A DNA stretch of 64,000 nucleotides from Bradyrhizobium murdochi (lineage in GTDB: Bacteria; Pseudomonadota; Alphaproteobacteria; Rhizobiales; Xanthobacteraceae): contig NZ_AXAU01000002.1 of NCBI RefSeq assembly GCF_000472965.1, forward strand, positions 637,906-701,905, given 5' to 3'. Below are positions 44,080 through 53,091 of the stretch, piece by piece. The notes under the pieces are model-generated. The model saw nothing but the letters and a program-made list of their open reading frames with translations. It did no database searches and was not told the DNA's origin. A program made the translations under genes and the position numbers. Position 1 is the stretch's first letter, and each line of letters starts with the position of its first letter.

Positions 44080-44239
44080 GGGTAATGTATAGCGCCACAT
44101 GGATCGCATGCGCAACGATGCGCGTTACTGCAGCGTCCACCCGCTTTGCCATCGGGCGGTTGTGGTTGCGAGCGAATAAACCTGGTTCCGCCGGAGGCAT
44201 GGCCCTGGCCGGCAGCGATCTTCGCAATGACGGCATTCT

Positions 44240-45424
44240 TCATCTTTCATAGACACTCTCGCTGATCGCAGTGTCAGAATATTGTGATCGCATCCTGGGT
44301 TTGATGCTGATCGAGTTCAGCAGCGTTGCGGTCGCGATCATCGCTGCGATGCCAGCGAAACTCAACACTATCTGCATCGCAAATCCGTCTGAAATCTTGA
44401 GCAGCGCCACGTGACTGGCAAACGTCAGGAGAACGCCGAGGCAATAGATTGGCAGCGAGTTCTGACCACAGCGGATCGCGCCGCGCATTACCGGCGTCGT
44501 CAGCCCTTGCCAATTGCGAGGCACGAGCCATGCCACCAAAACCGCTATGGCCAAAAAATGCAGCAGTCGCAATGGATCGAGATTCGATTTGTCCAATGGA
44601 TAAAGCAGGTTCGCCAGCGCCTGCGGGATCAGTGCTTCCAGCGGTTTGATGCGCCAGCTCAATACGATGACCAAGCTGAAGAGCAGATACAGGACGGCAA
44701 GTACAAGCGTCGTGCGTGACGTCACCCACGGCTGGAGCCTCTTGTCCTCGATCATCCACCACGCGCCAAGCACGAACAGCAACTGCCAGGCCAGCGGATT
44801 GAAGGCCCAGTGGCCGTTCGGCCAGGCCGGGACGGTCCAGCCAAAGACATGCACCAGCACATAAAGCGCCAGCGAGGCGCCAAGCGTCGCATTCGGCGCT
44901 CGCAGCAGCAGCCACAGCAGCGGCGCGAACAGGAGATGAAGAAGCACGAAGACCGACAACACGTCGGTATTGACCGGACGGTATTGCAGGACCGCCGCGC
45001 GCGCGAGCGTTGCCCCTGGATGATCCAACAGGATACGCGTATTGCTCTCATCAGCAATACGGCCCGTGCCTGCGAGGTGAACCAAGATGGCGCAGGCGAG
45101 CGTGAGCAGCAGAAATGCGACATAAATGTCCCAGCTTCGCCGCAGCGTTCGGCTGATCACTCCGGTCCAACCCTCGCAACGCCATGCTTTGCCGTAAGCC
45201 AGCGCGCAGGTTACGCCCGACACGAACATGAACACCTCAGCGGCATCGCTGAAGCCGTAGTTCCTTAGTGTCAGCCAAGTTCCGATGTTGTTGGGAACAT
45301 GGTCAAGAAAGATGAACCACAGCGCGATGCCTCGGCAGGCATCTATTCGCGGGTCGCGGCCCTGGCCTCTCACTTCCGGCAGCTCGCCGCCCATGAACTT
45401 GGGGATGGTCATTCGGTCGTGCAT
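44240..45424 (-). CDS. OpgC-domain membrane acyltransferase-like protein
   Basis: 394 residues with about ten hydrophobic segments. The N-terminal RDPRIDACRGIALWFIFLDHVPNN and FSDAAEVFMFVSGVTCALAYG are OpgC hallmarks; the histidine in FLDHVP is the likely catalytic residue. OpgC transfers succinyl groups to osmoregulated periplasmic glucans. Other OpgC-domain proteins modify O-antigen or hopanoid-linked material, so the target here is open. It stands alone. Confidence 0.88.
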   Translation of the reverse strand: MHDRMTIPKFMGGELPEVRGQGRDPRIDACRGIALWFIFLDHVPNNIGTWLTLRNYGFSDAAEVFMFVSGVTCALAYGKAWRCEGWTGVISRTLRRSWDIYVAFLLLTLACAILVHLAGTGRIADESNTRILLDHPGATLARAAVLQYRPVNTDVLSVFVLLHLLFAPLLWLLLRAPNATLGASLALYVLVHVFGWTVPAWPNGHWAFNPLAWQLLFVLGAWWMIEDKRLQPWVTSRTTLVLAVLYLLFSLVIVLSWRIKPLEALIPQALANLLYPLDKSNLDPLRLLHFLAIAVLVAWLVPRNWQGLTTPVMRGAIRCGQNSLPIYCLGVLLTFASHVALLKISDGFAMQIVLSFAGIAAMIATATLLNSISIKPRMRSQYSDTAISESVYER

Positions 45425-45673
45425 CAGGATCGTCCCAAGCCGGCAAAATAGACCTGCCGCTGGGCTCCGGCTGTGAGCTCGTTCACCTTTAAAGGCTTAT
45501 TTTTAAAGGCGAAATCTGCGCGCGAACGTTGAGCCTTGCCGGCTTTGCACGCGATCATTTGGGTGCTGTCGGACCCGAAGCGGATAGCGGCCGCACCGGG
45601 TGGAATTGGGCCTGAGCTCGCATTCCCAAGTTCTGGGGGACAGCATCAGGTCAGTCGAAGCCGTTCCAATGAA

Positions 45674-46180
45674 TCAGATTTCGCAGTCGACTGAATTCAA
45701 GGCCTTGCGCAATCCACCAAACGCGCTCAGCCGACAAGACTCGGTGTCGCTGGCGACCTTTCGCCGCTCGGAAATAGTCGTTCGCGCGATAGCGGTTGTC
45801 TTTGGCTTCGGCTTGGGACGGGCAGCGATGGCGACATTCTTTGGACGGGCGGCGGTGGTAGCCTTCTTTGATTTGGGATTGTGTGGATGGCGGTTGATCA
45901 CCCTCGGGGGCTCCGAAGGACCGACACTGATGTCTTCCGACGGAGAAACGCGTTCGTCGACTAGCGCGGGCTGTGCTGGTGGCTCGCTGCTCGCGGCGGC
46001 AATTTCAAGTCGATCAGCCTTCGCCAAGGCAGCATGTGAATCGGAAATGTCTACGGTTGTCTCGGCAACGGCGGGCTGGACGACCACTGCTGCACTACGC
46101 ACTGGAGTTCTGAGTTCCATTGCCGCCAGCACACCTACACCCAATGGGATGAGGAGGCCCAACAACATCATTCTCAGCAT
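45674..46180 (-). CDS. Single-span membrane protein with basic tail
   Basis: 168 residues: N-terminal membrane segment (MLLGLLIPLGVGVLAAMEL), an Ala/Pro/Ser-rich middle and a Lys/Arg/Pro-rich stretch (HPHNPKSKKATTAARPK). Two cysteines at the end (SCRLSAFGGLRKALNSVDC). GGAGGAACATC before the ATG gives good support for translation. No domain recognised. Confidence 0.62.
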   Translation of the reverse strand: MLRMMLLGLLIPLGVGVLAAMELRTPVRSAAVVVQPAVAETTVDISDSHAALAKADRLEIAAASSEPPAQPALVDERVSPSEDISVGPSEPPRVINRHPHNPKSKKATTAARPKNVAIAARPKPKPKTTAIARTTISERRKVASDTESCRLSAFGGLRKALNSVDCEI

Positions 46181-46500
46181 GATGTTCCTCCACTCGTTTA
46201 GTGGCGGTGAAAATTCTCCTAGCTAATGCGGCAACTTGGCGGCGGCTCACGTAACAACTCGACCCACGTACAGCCTGTTTGCCGACAGGGTTAACGCCGG
46301 CCTGGATGTTCCCGATGCACGAACGTTGGGCCAAGTGCCGACATAACCGTTCGCGCGAACGCGCTCCCGCCGGCTTGAGCCGTAGCGGTCTTCTGTCGTG
46401 CAACAAAGTTCAGTGGGTAACATGATCGAGGTTGGGCGCCGGCGCCCAACTCCGTTCTGCATATCTGCGCGCCAAGTTGCGGTTGCTGGCGTGCAGCCGA
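46181..46500. other. Intergenic region with two perfect palindromes
   Basis: No convincing gene. It holds CGTTCGCGCGAACG (46348-46361) and the 20-bp GTTGGGCGCCGGCGCCCAAC (46431-46450), the latter 50 bases past the glyA stop. Either could be a protein-binding site or hairpin. Confidence 0.6.
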
Positions 46501-47781
46501 TCAGTTCGGTCCGGGCCTAGACGCCACGCCTGGAACAGGAAAAGCTCGGCACATTTCGACGCACTCTGACCTGAGGCGCGCGACGACCACATCGTCCCCG
46601 TTCGCCTGCAGAGCCGCCGCAATGAACTCGCCGATACGACGCATTTCGGATTCTCCCATGCCCCGCGTGGTCGCCGCCGGTGTCCCAAGGCGAATACCGC
46701 TCGGCCTGAGCGGCGGGCGCGGATCGTCTGGAATAACTTGCTTGTTTGTGGTGATGGCTATGGCATCGAGCACGTCCTCGGCTGCTCGCCCGTCCAGTCC
46801 GACAGATGCTGCCGTATCGACGACCATCATGTGATTGTCCGTCCCGTCCGTGACCATCTTCATCCCGCGCTCCATCAGCGCGCCGGCAAGAACCTTCGCG
46901 TTGCGCAAAACCTGCCGGGCGTAAACCTGGAAATCCGAGGTCGCCGCCTTCTTGAGCGTCACGGCAATCCCGGCCACGACGTTCATGTGAGGTCCGCCCT
47001 GTAAACCGGGAAAGACGGAAGCATCGATCCGACCGGCATTTTCTTTCCGGCATAGGATGATCCCACCACGGGGGCCGCGCAGTGTCTTGTGGGATGTCGT
47101 CGTCATGACGTCGAAGCCGGCATCAAGCGGATTGCGCATAACATTCGCGGCAACCAATCCGCCATAGTGGCTCACATCAGCCATCGTGAGCGCGCCAACT
47201 TCGTCGGCAATACTCTTGAATGCCGCATAGTCCAGATCGCGCGGATAGGAGCTGTAGCCGCACAACACCATCTTCGGACGCGCTTCACGCGCAATCGCGC
47301 GCAATTCGTTGAAATCTATCGCGCCGCCGTTTGACGGGGCCGTCTTGTAGCGAATGAAGTTGAACAAACGCCCCATGTGGGACACCGGCGCGCCGTGGGT
47401 GAGATGGCCGCCATGGGACAGGTCCATGGCGAGAATGGTATCGCCGGGCTTCAATAGGCCGAGGTAGACGGCCTGATTCATCGGTGATCCAGAAAGAGGC
47501 TGAACGTTGGCGTGCTCGGCACGAAAAAGCGAGCAGGCCCGCTGGCGTGCGAGGTTCTCGATTTTGTCCGTATACTGCTGGCCGCCGTAGTACCTGCGTC
47601 CCGGATATCCCTCGGAATATTTATTGGTGAACACCGATCCGAGCAGTTCAAGCACCTCCGGGTACGTGTAATTCTCGGACGGAATCAGTTCGACGCCGTC
47701 CTGTTGACGGCGCTCTTCCCCCACAAGGGCGGCGGCGATCTCTTGATCGTTGATGGACAGTTCATTGCGAAACGACGGCAT
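46501..47781 (-). CDS. glyA: Serine hydroxymethyltransferase (glyA paralogue)
   Basis: 426 residues, full length. LIPSENYTYPEVLELLGSVF, PLSGSPMNQAVY, GLVAANVMRNPL and the Schiff-base lysine in TTTSHKTLRGPRGG are all present; FPGLQGGPHMN follows. The enzyme interconverts serine and glycine with tetrahydrofolate. THK of most enzymes is SHK here and VYLGLLKPGD differs from housekeeping rhizobial GlyA, so this may be a second, specialised copy. Start at 47781 with GAGGAG upstream. No C1 genes adjacent. Confidence 0.92.
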   Translation of the reverse strand: MPSFRNELSINDQEIAAALVGEERRQQDGVELIPSENYTYPEVLELLGSVFTNKYSEGYPGRRYYGGQQYTDKIENLARQRACSLFRAEHANVQPLSGSPMNQAVYLGLLKPGDTILAMDLSHGGHLTHGAPVSHMGRLFNFIRYKTAPSNGGAIDFNELRAIAREARPKMVLCGYSSYPRDLDYAAFKSIADEVGALTMADVSHYGGLVAANVMRNPLDAGFDVMTTTSHKTLRGPRGGIILCRKENAGRIDASVFPGLQGGPHMNVVAGIAVTLKKAATSDFQVYARQVLRNAKVLAGALMERGMKMVTDGTDNHMMVVDTAASVGLDGRAAEDVLDAIAITTNKQVIPDDPRPPLRPSGIRLGTPAATTRGMGESEMRRIGEFIAAALQANGDDVVVARLRSECVEMCRAFPVPGVASRPGPN

Positions 47782-48125
47782 GCTCGGGCTCCTCAACACG
47801 CTGTTTTTCCAGCAGATTGGTCGCCCAGGCGATCGGCGTCGGAACCCTTCGCGCTTCACCGTGGTCGATTCCACGTTAGCTCGCCAGTCGCGCGATAGGA
47901 CGAATGAGCACGGAGACTCTTCGTAAAGGAAAACTTAGTCGACCGGCTGACCTTCCGCAACTACCAGTTCGTGCGACCCCTTGCGGATCGGCCTGAGAAA
48001 GAGCGCCGCGAATGGATGTCTAAACTTTCCACGCAGCCCAAAAGCGAATGGTGCCGGCGGAAGCGAACTCTCAAAAAACTTCCGCGACGGATCATTTTTG
48101 ATCGACCTCAGCGAGGGGGCTACCG
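47782..48125. other. Intergenic region without recognised gene
   Basis: Upstream of glyA and downstream of the LysR gene. Short frames exist on both strands, but none has a ribosome-binding site or familiar pattern. It must contain the glyA promoter; no clear element was seen. Confidence 0.5.
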
Positions 48126-49118
48126 TCAACACGGCTTGCGACGCTTCCGTTCTTGGCTTGAGCGCGAGCCGGTGCTCGTACTTGTGGAGCTCGCCAACGT
48201 CTCGAACAGCCAAGCGATGCCGGCATCGGCCATCGCGGACTGCGATGCGACGAGGCGTATCGGATCGGGCCTCCAGGGCAACGGCACCGGGCGCATCACC
48301 AGGTTGAACCGCGCGGCGTGGTACTCGATCAGCCTTCGCGGCAAGGTCGCAACCAGATCGCTTTCGGCGAGCTGAACCAGCGCCATCATGAAGTTCGGCA
48401 CCGTCAGCGCCACGCGCCGCGAATGCCCCCGCTCGGCGAGCATGGCATCGACGACTCCTAGCGCATCGCCGATGGCCGAAACCAGCATGTGCCGTGCCTT
48501 CAGGTATGCTGCCAGGTTTGGTGCGCGCGCCAGCGGATGACCTTTTCGCATGGCGACGACGAAGTCTTCCTCAAACAGCAACCGCTCGGCGAAACGGGGC
48601 GGCAACGGGCCGATCGGGAGTATTGCAAGATCGAGCCGCTGGGAGTCGAGCTCCGTGAGTGTGGTTTGCCAGACTTGGCTCGTCGGCTTGCCGTGATGTT
48701 GCGGCATGAGCTGCAGCAACCGGATGTCGACACCCGGCGCCTCGCGGGCCAAGCGGGAAACGAGAGGGCCGAGGAAGACGGCCGCCAATGCATCAGGCGC
48801 ACCGATCGTAAAGCATCGCCGCGTGCTTCCGGGGTCGAACGGTCCGGCCATCGACATGATTCCATCGACACGCGCGAGAGCCTCCGCAACTGGACCGGCA
48901 AGTGCGAGGGCCCGGTCCGTCGGCTTCACGCCACCGGGCGTCTTGAGGAATAGCGGATCATGCAGGAGATGCCGCAGCCGGCGCAGCCCATGGCTGACGG
49001 CCGAGGGGGTGAGATTGAGTCTTTCCGCCGCGCGCGCAACATGACCCTCCTCGAGCACGGTGCTGAACAACACCAGGAGACTGAGATCGATACGCAGGAG
49101 CTGAGCCGGCTTCAGCAT
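48126..49118 (-). CDS. LysR-family transcriptional regulator (NodD/NahR-like group)
   Basis: 330 residues. Winged helix at 10-65 (DLSLLVLFSTVLEEGHVARAAERLNLT), then a LysR effector domain. The C-terminal tail is Ser/Thr and Arg/Lys rich (STSTSTGSRSSQERKRRKP), longer than usual. Divergent from the exported SnoaL-like gene at 49212, which is its likely target. Confidence 0.9.
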   Translation of the reverse strand: MLKPAQLLRIDLSLLVLFSTVLEEGHVARAAERLNLTPSAVSHGLRRLRHLLHDPLFLKTPGGVKPTDRALALAGPVAEALARVDGIMSMAGPFDPGSTRRCFTIGAPDALAAVFLGPLVSRLAREAPGVDIRLLQLMPQHHGKPTSQVWQTTLTELDSQRLDLAILPIGPLPPRFAERLLFEEDFVVAMRKGHPLARAPNLAAYLKARHMLVSAIGDALGVVDAMLAERGHSRRVALTVPNFMMALVQLAESDLVATLPRRLIEYHAARFNLVMRPVPLPWRPDPIRLVASQSAMADAGIAWLFETLASSTSTSTGSRSSQERKRRKPC

Positions 49119-49211
49119 GGTGCTGAGACTTTATCACTGGCTTCACGATACCCAAAGGGTCATCTAGCGCCTCGCTCATCACACGAGTTCGTTCAACACT
49201 GGGGTGCTTAT

Positions 49212-49775
49212 ATGTCGAAGAAATCACCGCTGACGCCCGGCGCGGGCTCGCCTCCGGCGTTATCCCGGCGTCGCGCCATCCCGGCGATGGCGGGTCTGCC
49301 GCTCGTGGCAGCGCAGCCGGCTGCGGCGGAAGATGCGATCGCCAAGCTGATCAAGCATTCCGAGGTGTCGAACGCGGCGCTGATGCGGGGAGACGCAGAG
49401 ACTTACCGAGCGATGATCGCCATCGCCGACGATTTCACATTGATGTCTCCGTTCGGCGGACCACCCTCGCACGGCTCGCAGTATACGTCCGAGACGTGGG
49501 ACAGGATGGGACGGTTCTTCAAGAACGGCACCCACAAGCAGGAGGTCGTCCAATCCTATGGCTCGGCCGACATGGTGGTTCTCGCGCTGATCGAACGGGA
49601 CCATGTCGAGGTCGGGGGGCTGCCCGCACAGGAATGGGCGCTGCGCGTTACGCTGGTCTATCGGCGGAACGGGGACCAGTGGCACCTGGTGCATCGCCAC
49701 GCAGACCCGCTCGCCCATGGCATCAGCCTGCAGCAATCGGCGGCGCTCGCGCGCGGCCCCGGTGTGAAGGAATGA
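49212..49775 (+). CDS. Exported SnoaL/DUF4440-like (NTF2 fold) protein
   Basis: 187 residues. A twin-arginine-like signal (SRRRAIPAMAGLPLVAAQPAAA) is followed by an NTF2-type domain: AKLIKHSEVSNAALMRGDAETY, ADDFTLMSPFGGPPS and a C-terminal WALRVTLVYRRNGDQWHLVHRHADP. The histidine-rich end is typical of DUF4440/SnoaL_3 proteins. Function unknown. The start at 49212 separates it from the divergent LysR gene by 93 bases. Confidence 0.82.
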   Translation: MSKKSPLTPGAGSPPALSRRRAIPAMAGLPLVAAQPAAAEDAIAKLIKHSEVSNAALMRGDAETYRAMIAIADDFTLMSPFGGPPSHGSQYTSETWDRMGRFFKNGTHKQEVVQSYGSADMVVLALIERDHVEVGGLPAQEWALRVTLVYRRNGDQWHLVHRHADPLAHGISLQQSAALARGPGVKE

Positions 49776-49830
49776 CTTCAATCGGCGGGCGCGATCTAAG
49801 CCGCGGGGTAAGACGGTGCATGCTGCGCGA

Positions 49831-49869
49831 GATTCCGGGTTCGATGCGGGCGCATCGCCCCGGAATGAC
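49831..49869. repeat. Short hairpin repeat related to 16638-16761
   Basis: GATTCCGGG and CCCGGAATGAC flank CGATGC/GCATCG. It shares the CCCGGAATGAC end with the larger repeat, apparently as a minimal or decayed copy. Confidence 0.6.
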
Positions 49870-49887
49870 GGCCTTGATCACCTGCCG

Positions 49888-49902
49888 TTAACCCTTTGCT
49901 AA
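49888..49902 (+). promoter_or_regulatory. CtrA-box-like site upstream of flhA
   Basis: TTAACCCTTTGCTAA fits the CtrA box TTAA-N7-TTAA with one mismatch and the extra C after each half (TTAACC, CTAACC). It is about 70 bases before the GTG start of flhA. Confidence 0.55.
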
Positions 49903-49970
49903 CCATACACCGGGCAAAAATTGCCGGGTGAAGTCGAGTGTCGTCGGCCGCGTAAAACGGGAGGAACCCC

Positions 49971-52208
49971 GTGGACGCCAGTGCGGTGCCTCACTTTCGG
50001 AACGGCGGTCCTTCGGCCGCCGCCAAGACGTCTGGCGCCCGATGGCGGCACACGCGGGGGGAAGCGGCTACCATGGTCGATGTCACGGCGGGTCAGGGCG
50101 GCGCAGGCACGGGCGGCAAGTTTCCGTCCTTGAGCGAAATCGGCGATATCCTGAAGCGCGGCGATCTGGCGCTGGCGCTCGGCGTCCTCGTCATCCTCGT
50201 GGTGCTGATCCTGCCGCTGCCGGCCATCGTTCTCGACCTGTTCCTGGCGATCTCGATCACGGTGTCGATTCTGATCCTGATGACGTCGCTGTTCATCCAG
50301 GCGCCGCTGGAATTCTCGGCGTTCCCGACCGTGCTCTTGATCTCGACCATGCTGCGGCTCTCGCTGAACATGGCCTCCACCCGGCTGATCCTGTCGCACG
50401 GCCATGAGGGCACGGCCGCCGCCGGCCACGTCATCGAGGCCTTCGGCAATTTCGTGATGAGCGGTAATTTCGTGATCGGAATTATCGTGTTCGCGATCCT
50501 CGTGATCGTGAACTTCGTCGTCATCACCAAAGGTTCGGGGCGCATCGCCGAAGTCGCCGCGCGCTTCCAACTGGATTCGATGCCGGGCAAGCAGATGGCG
50601 ATCGACGCCGATCTCTCCGCCGGCCTGATCGACGAGAAGACCGCCAAGGAGCGCCGCAAGGCACTCGAGGACGAAAGCGGCTTCTTCGGCGCCATGGACG
50701 GCGCCTCGAAGTTCGTCCGCGGCGACGCTATCGCGGGCCTCTTGATCGTCTTCATCAACGTCATCGGCGGCATCATCATCGGCGTCGCCCAGCAGGGCAT
50801 GAGCTTTGGCGATGCCGCCCGCACCTACACCATTCTGACGGTCGGCGACGGCCTGGTGACGCAGGTGCCGGCGCTGATTGTCTCCACTGCCGCGGGCCTT
50901 TTGGTGTCGAAGGCCGGCATCACCGGTGCGGCCGACAAGGCGCTGATGAAGCAGCTCTCGGGTTACCCGCAGGCGCTCGGCATGTCGGCTGGCGTGATGC
51001 TGGTGCTGGCGCTGTTGCCGGGCATCCCGATGCTGCCGTTCCTGGCGCTCGGCGGCGGTGCCGCGGCGCTGGCCTGGAAAGCGCGAAACCGCAACAACGT
51101 CACCAAGGCTGCCGAAGCAGCCGCTGCCGCTGCGCCCGATCTCGCGGCGGCTGCCGCCAACGCCGCGGCCGAAGAGCCGATCGCCACCGCGCTCAAGATC
51201 GACGACCTCAAGATCGAGCTCGGCTATGCGCTGTTGCCGCTGGTCAACGGCCCTGACGGCACCGACCGCCTGACCGAGCAAATCAAGGCGTTGCGCCGCT
51301 CGCTCGCGATCGAAATGGGCTTTGTGATGCCCGCCGTGCGCATCCTCGACAACGTCCAGCTCGAGGCCAACACCTACGTCATCAAGATCAAAGAAGTGGA
51401 CGCCGGCACCGGCAAGATCTGGCCGAACCAGTTCATGGTGATGGATCCGGCCGGCAACCAGGTCGGCGTGCCCGGCATCCACACCGTCGAGCCGACGTTC
51501 GGCCTGCCGGCCACCTGGGTCGATGCCGCGCTGAAGGAAGAGGCCTCGCTGAAGGGCTACACGGTGGTCGATGCCGCGACCGTGCTGTCGACGCATCTCA
51601 CCGAGCTGCTCAAGAACAACATGAGCGACTTGCTGTCCTACGGCGAGGTGCAGAAGCTCTTGAAGGACCTGCCTAAGGAACAGGGCGAGCTGGTCAAGGA
51701 CATCGTGCCGAGCCAGGTCACGGTGTCGGGCATCCAGCGCGTGCTGCAGCTTCTGCTGGCCGAGCGGATCTCGATCCGCGACCTCTCCACCATCCTCGAG
51801 GGCATTGCCGACGCGCTCGCCTTCTCGCGCAACCCCGCCACCATGGTCGAGCACGTCCGCGCTCGGCTGGCGCGCCAGATCTGCGCGCAGAATACCACAT
51901 ACAACGGTTATCTGCCGCTGATCGCGCTGTCGGCGCGGTGGGAGCAGGCGTTTGCGGAATCGATCGTGGGCCAGGGCGAAGAGCGCAGCCTCGCCATGCA
52001 GCCTTCAAAACTGTCGGAGTTCATGACCAGCGTTCGCAACGCCTTCGAGCAGGCAGCGCGCGAGGGCGAGGCGCCGGTGCTGGTCACCTCCGCTGCAATC
52101 CGCCCGTTCGTGCGCTCGCTGGTCGAGCGGTTCCGCTCGCAAACCACCGTGTTGTCGCAGGCGGAAATTCACCCGCGCGCGCGGCTGAAGACGGTTGGCA
52201 GCGTCTAG
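49971..52208 (+). CDS. flhA: Flagellar biosynthesis protein FlhA
   Basis: 745 residues from a GTG with GGAGGA seven bases upstream; an ATG at 50073 also fits many relatives. Seven or eight hydrophobic segments span about 55-350, including the highly conserved FPTVLLISTMLRLSLNMASTRLIL and GDAIAGLLIVFINVIGGI. The long cytoplasmic domain (about 410-745) ends normally. FlhA is the export-gate core of the flagellar type III secretion system. It is separate from fliI here, with four unrelated genes between. Confidence 0.96.
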   Translation: MDASAVPHFRNGGPSAAAKTSGARWRHTRGEAATMVDVTAGQGGAGTGGKFPSLSEIGDILKRGDLALALGVLVILVVLILPLPAIVLDLFLAISITVSILILMTSLFIQAPLEFSAFPTVLLISTMLRLSLNMASTRLILSHGHEGTAAAGHVIEAFGNFVMSGNFVIGIIVFAILVIVNFVVITKGSGRIAEVAARFQLDSMPGKQMAIDADLSAGLIDEKTAKERRKALEDESGFFGAMDGASKFVRGDAIAGLLIVFINVIGGIIIGVAQQGMSFGDAARTYTILTVGDGLVTQVPALIVSTAAGLLVSKAGITGAADKALMKQLSGYPQALGMSAGVMLVLALLPGIPMLPFLALGGGAAALAWKARNRNNVTKAAEAAAAAAPDLAAAAANAAAEEPIATALKIDDLKIELGYALLPLVNGPDGTDRLTEQIKALRRSLAIEMGFVMPAVRILDNVQLEANTYVIKIKEVDAGTGKIWPNQFMVMDPAGNQVGVPGIHTVEPTFGLPATWVDAALKEEASLKGYTVVDAATVLSTHLTELLKNNMSDLLSYGEVQKLLKDLPKEQGELVKDIVPSQVTVSGIQRVLQLLLAERISIRDLSTILEGIADALAFSRNPATMVEHVRARLARQICAQNTTYNGYLPLIALSARWEQAFAESIVGQGEERSLAMQPSKLSEFMTSVRNAFEQAAREGEAPVLVTSAAIRPFVRSLVERFRSQTTVLSQAEIHPRARLKTVGSV

Positions 52209-52433
52209 TTTGGCGGCGGCGCGGCGCAAATCACCGGCGAAAATGACGAAGCCTTTTCGCCACAGGCAAATGGTTTGTCGAAAATGGCCCATCCGGCGCC
52301 ATTCGGCCTTAAGAAGCGGTGAGCTCCGCATAAGCTGTTACAGAGACTGAATATTTATTCATTTCTGGCGATCGCCGCGGACGTTCCAATCGCGGCCGTT
52401 CAAGTCTTTTCACCGCCTTGTGATCGCTCCTTT

Positions 52434-52459
52434 GGAAACGGATCCCGGAGTCCTACGTT
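52434..52459 (+). promoter_or_regulatory. EcfG-type (general stress) promoter-like sequence
   Basis: GGAAAC at 52434 and CGTT at 52456 are separated by 16 bases, close to the alphaproteobacterial EcfG consensus GGAAC-N16/17-CGTT with one difference. It lies 76 bases before the ATG of the small membrane protein. The rest of the 327-base gap after flhA shows nothing else. Confidence 0.5.
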
Positions 52460-52535
52460 TCCCGACGCGAGACGTTGAACCAGCCTGCGGACGCATCCAA
52501 CAAATCCGTTAGGCCGGAGGCGGCAGGAGACTTCC

Positions 52536-52742
52536 ATGAACCATTCGATCTACAGCGCGGATCGCACGACCCATCTCAAGATCGTGGTCGTGGCCCTCGT
52601 GGCAGGTGTCGTGGTCGCCGGGTTCAGCATCTCCGCACGCAACAGCTCGGATGAAGGTCTCACCCAGACCGCGAGCACGAGCGTGATGAAGGCCGGCAAG
52701 CCGGTGGCGATCACCAGCACCGGTAACTCAGTCGTACGTTAA
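52536..52742 (+). CDS. Small single-span membrane protein
   Basis: 68 residues with one membrane segment (LKIVVVALVAGVVVAGFSIS) and a Ser/Thr-rich tail ending TSTGNSVVR. CAGGAG lies before the ATG. It resembles short Bradyrhizobium proteins of the same design, without known function. An EcfG-like promoter upstream suggests expression in stress. The candidate small RNA follows in its 3' region. Confidence 0.68.
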   Translation: MNHSIYSADRTTHLKIVVVALVAGVVVAGFSISARNSSDEGLTQTASTSVMKAGKPVAITSTGNSVVR

Positions 52743-52775
52743 CGGAGGAATCCGAAAACAGGAATTTACGGAATT

Positions 52776-52884
52776 CACGTGGCTCTTTACAGCCCCCCAA
52801 AGTCGCCACGTGGATATATAAAGACCCCAACTACCCCCAAGTTGACTGCGAAAACGCCCGCTCCCCACGGGCGTTTTCTTTTTG
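52776..52884 (+). ncRNA. Candidate small RNA with three C-rich hairpin loops
   Basis: Three hairpins in a row: CACGTGGC/GCCACGTG (52776-52812) with CCCCCC in its loop; CAACT/AGTTG (52828-52844) with loop ACCCCCA; and AAAACGCCCG/CGGGCGTTTT (52851-52877) with loop CTCCCCA, followed by CTTTTTG as intrinsic terminator. C-rich loops facing ribosome-binding sites are a known small-RNA design. It may be an independent RNA or processed from the 3' end of the mRNA above. Not confirmed by a family match. Confidence 0.5.
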
Positions 52885-52955
52885 TTGGCGCGGTCCCGAG
52901 ATCACCGCAACCTCGTCCGACACACCCACCGACGTCATCCCTACACACCCACCGA

Positions 52956-53081
52956 CCTCATCCTGAGGAGCCCGCGCAGCGGGCGTCTCGAAGGATGGCC
53001 TCGGGTGAGATTTGCGCTTGGCTGTAGCCGGGGCCTCATGGTTCGAGACGCGCGCAAGAGCGCGCTCCCCACCATGAGGAG
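52956..53081. repeat. Palindromic repeat (CCTCATCCTGAGGAG type)
   Basis: CCTCATCCTGAGGAGC with GCGGGCGTCTCGAAGGATGG on the left faces CATGGTTCGAGACGCGCGC and CCACCATGAGG on the right. This is a very common Bradyrhizobium intergenic element, here between the small RNA and the anti-sigma gene. Confidence 0.8.
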
Positions 53082-53091
53082 ATGCTAGGCA

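Noticed and set aside
47935..48213. 92-codon minus-strand frame between glyA and LysR
   Set aside because: No ribosome-binding site or family pattern, and it overlaps the 3' end of the LysR gene.
49899..51854. 651-codon open frame antisense to flhA, rich in His, Arg, Gln and Asp
   Set aside because: It is a mirror of the highly conserved flhA coding frame in GC-rich DNA; composition is typical of antisense shadows and no ribosome-binding site or domain is seen.
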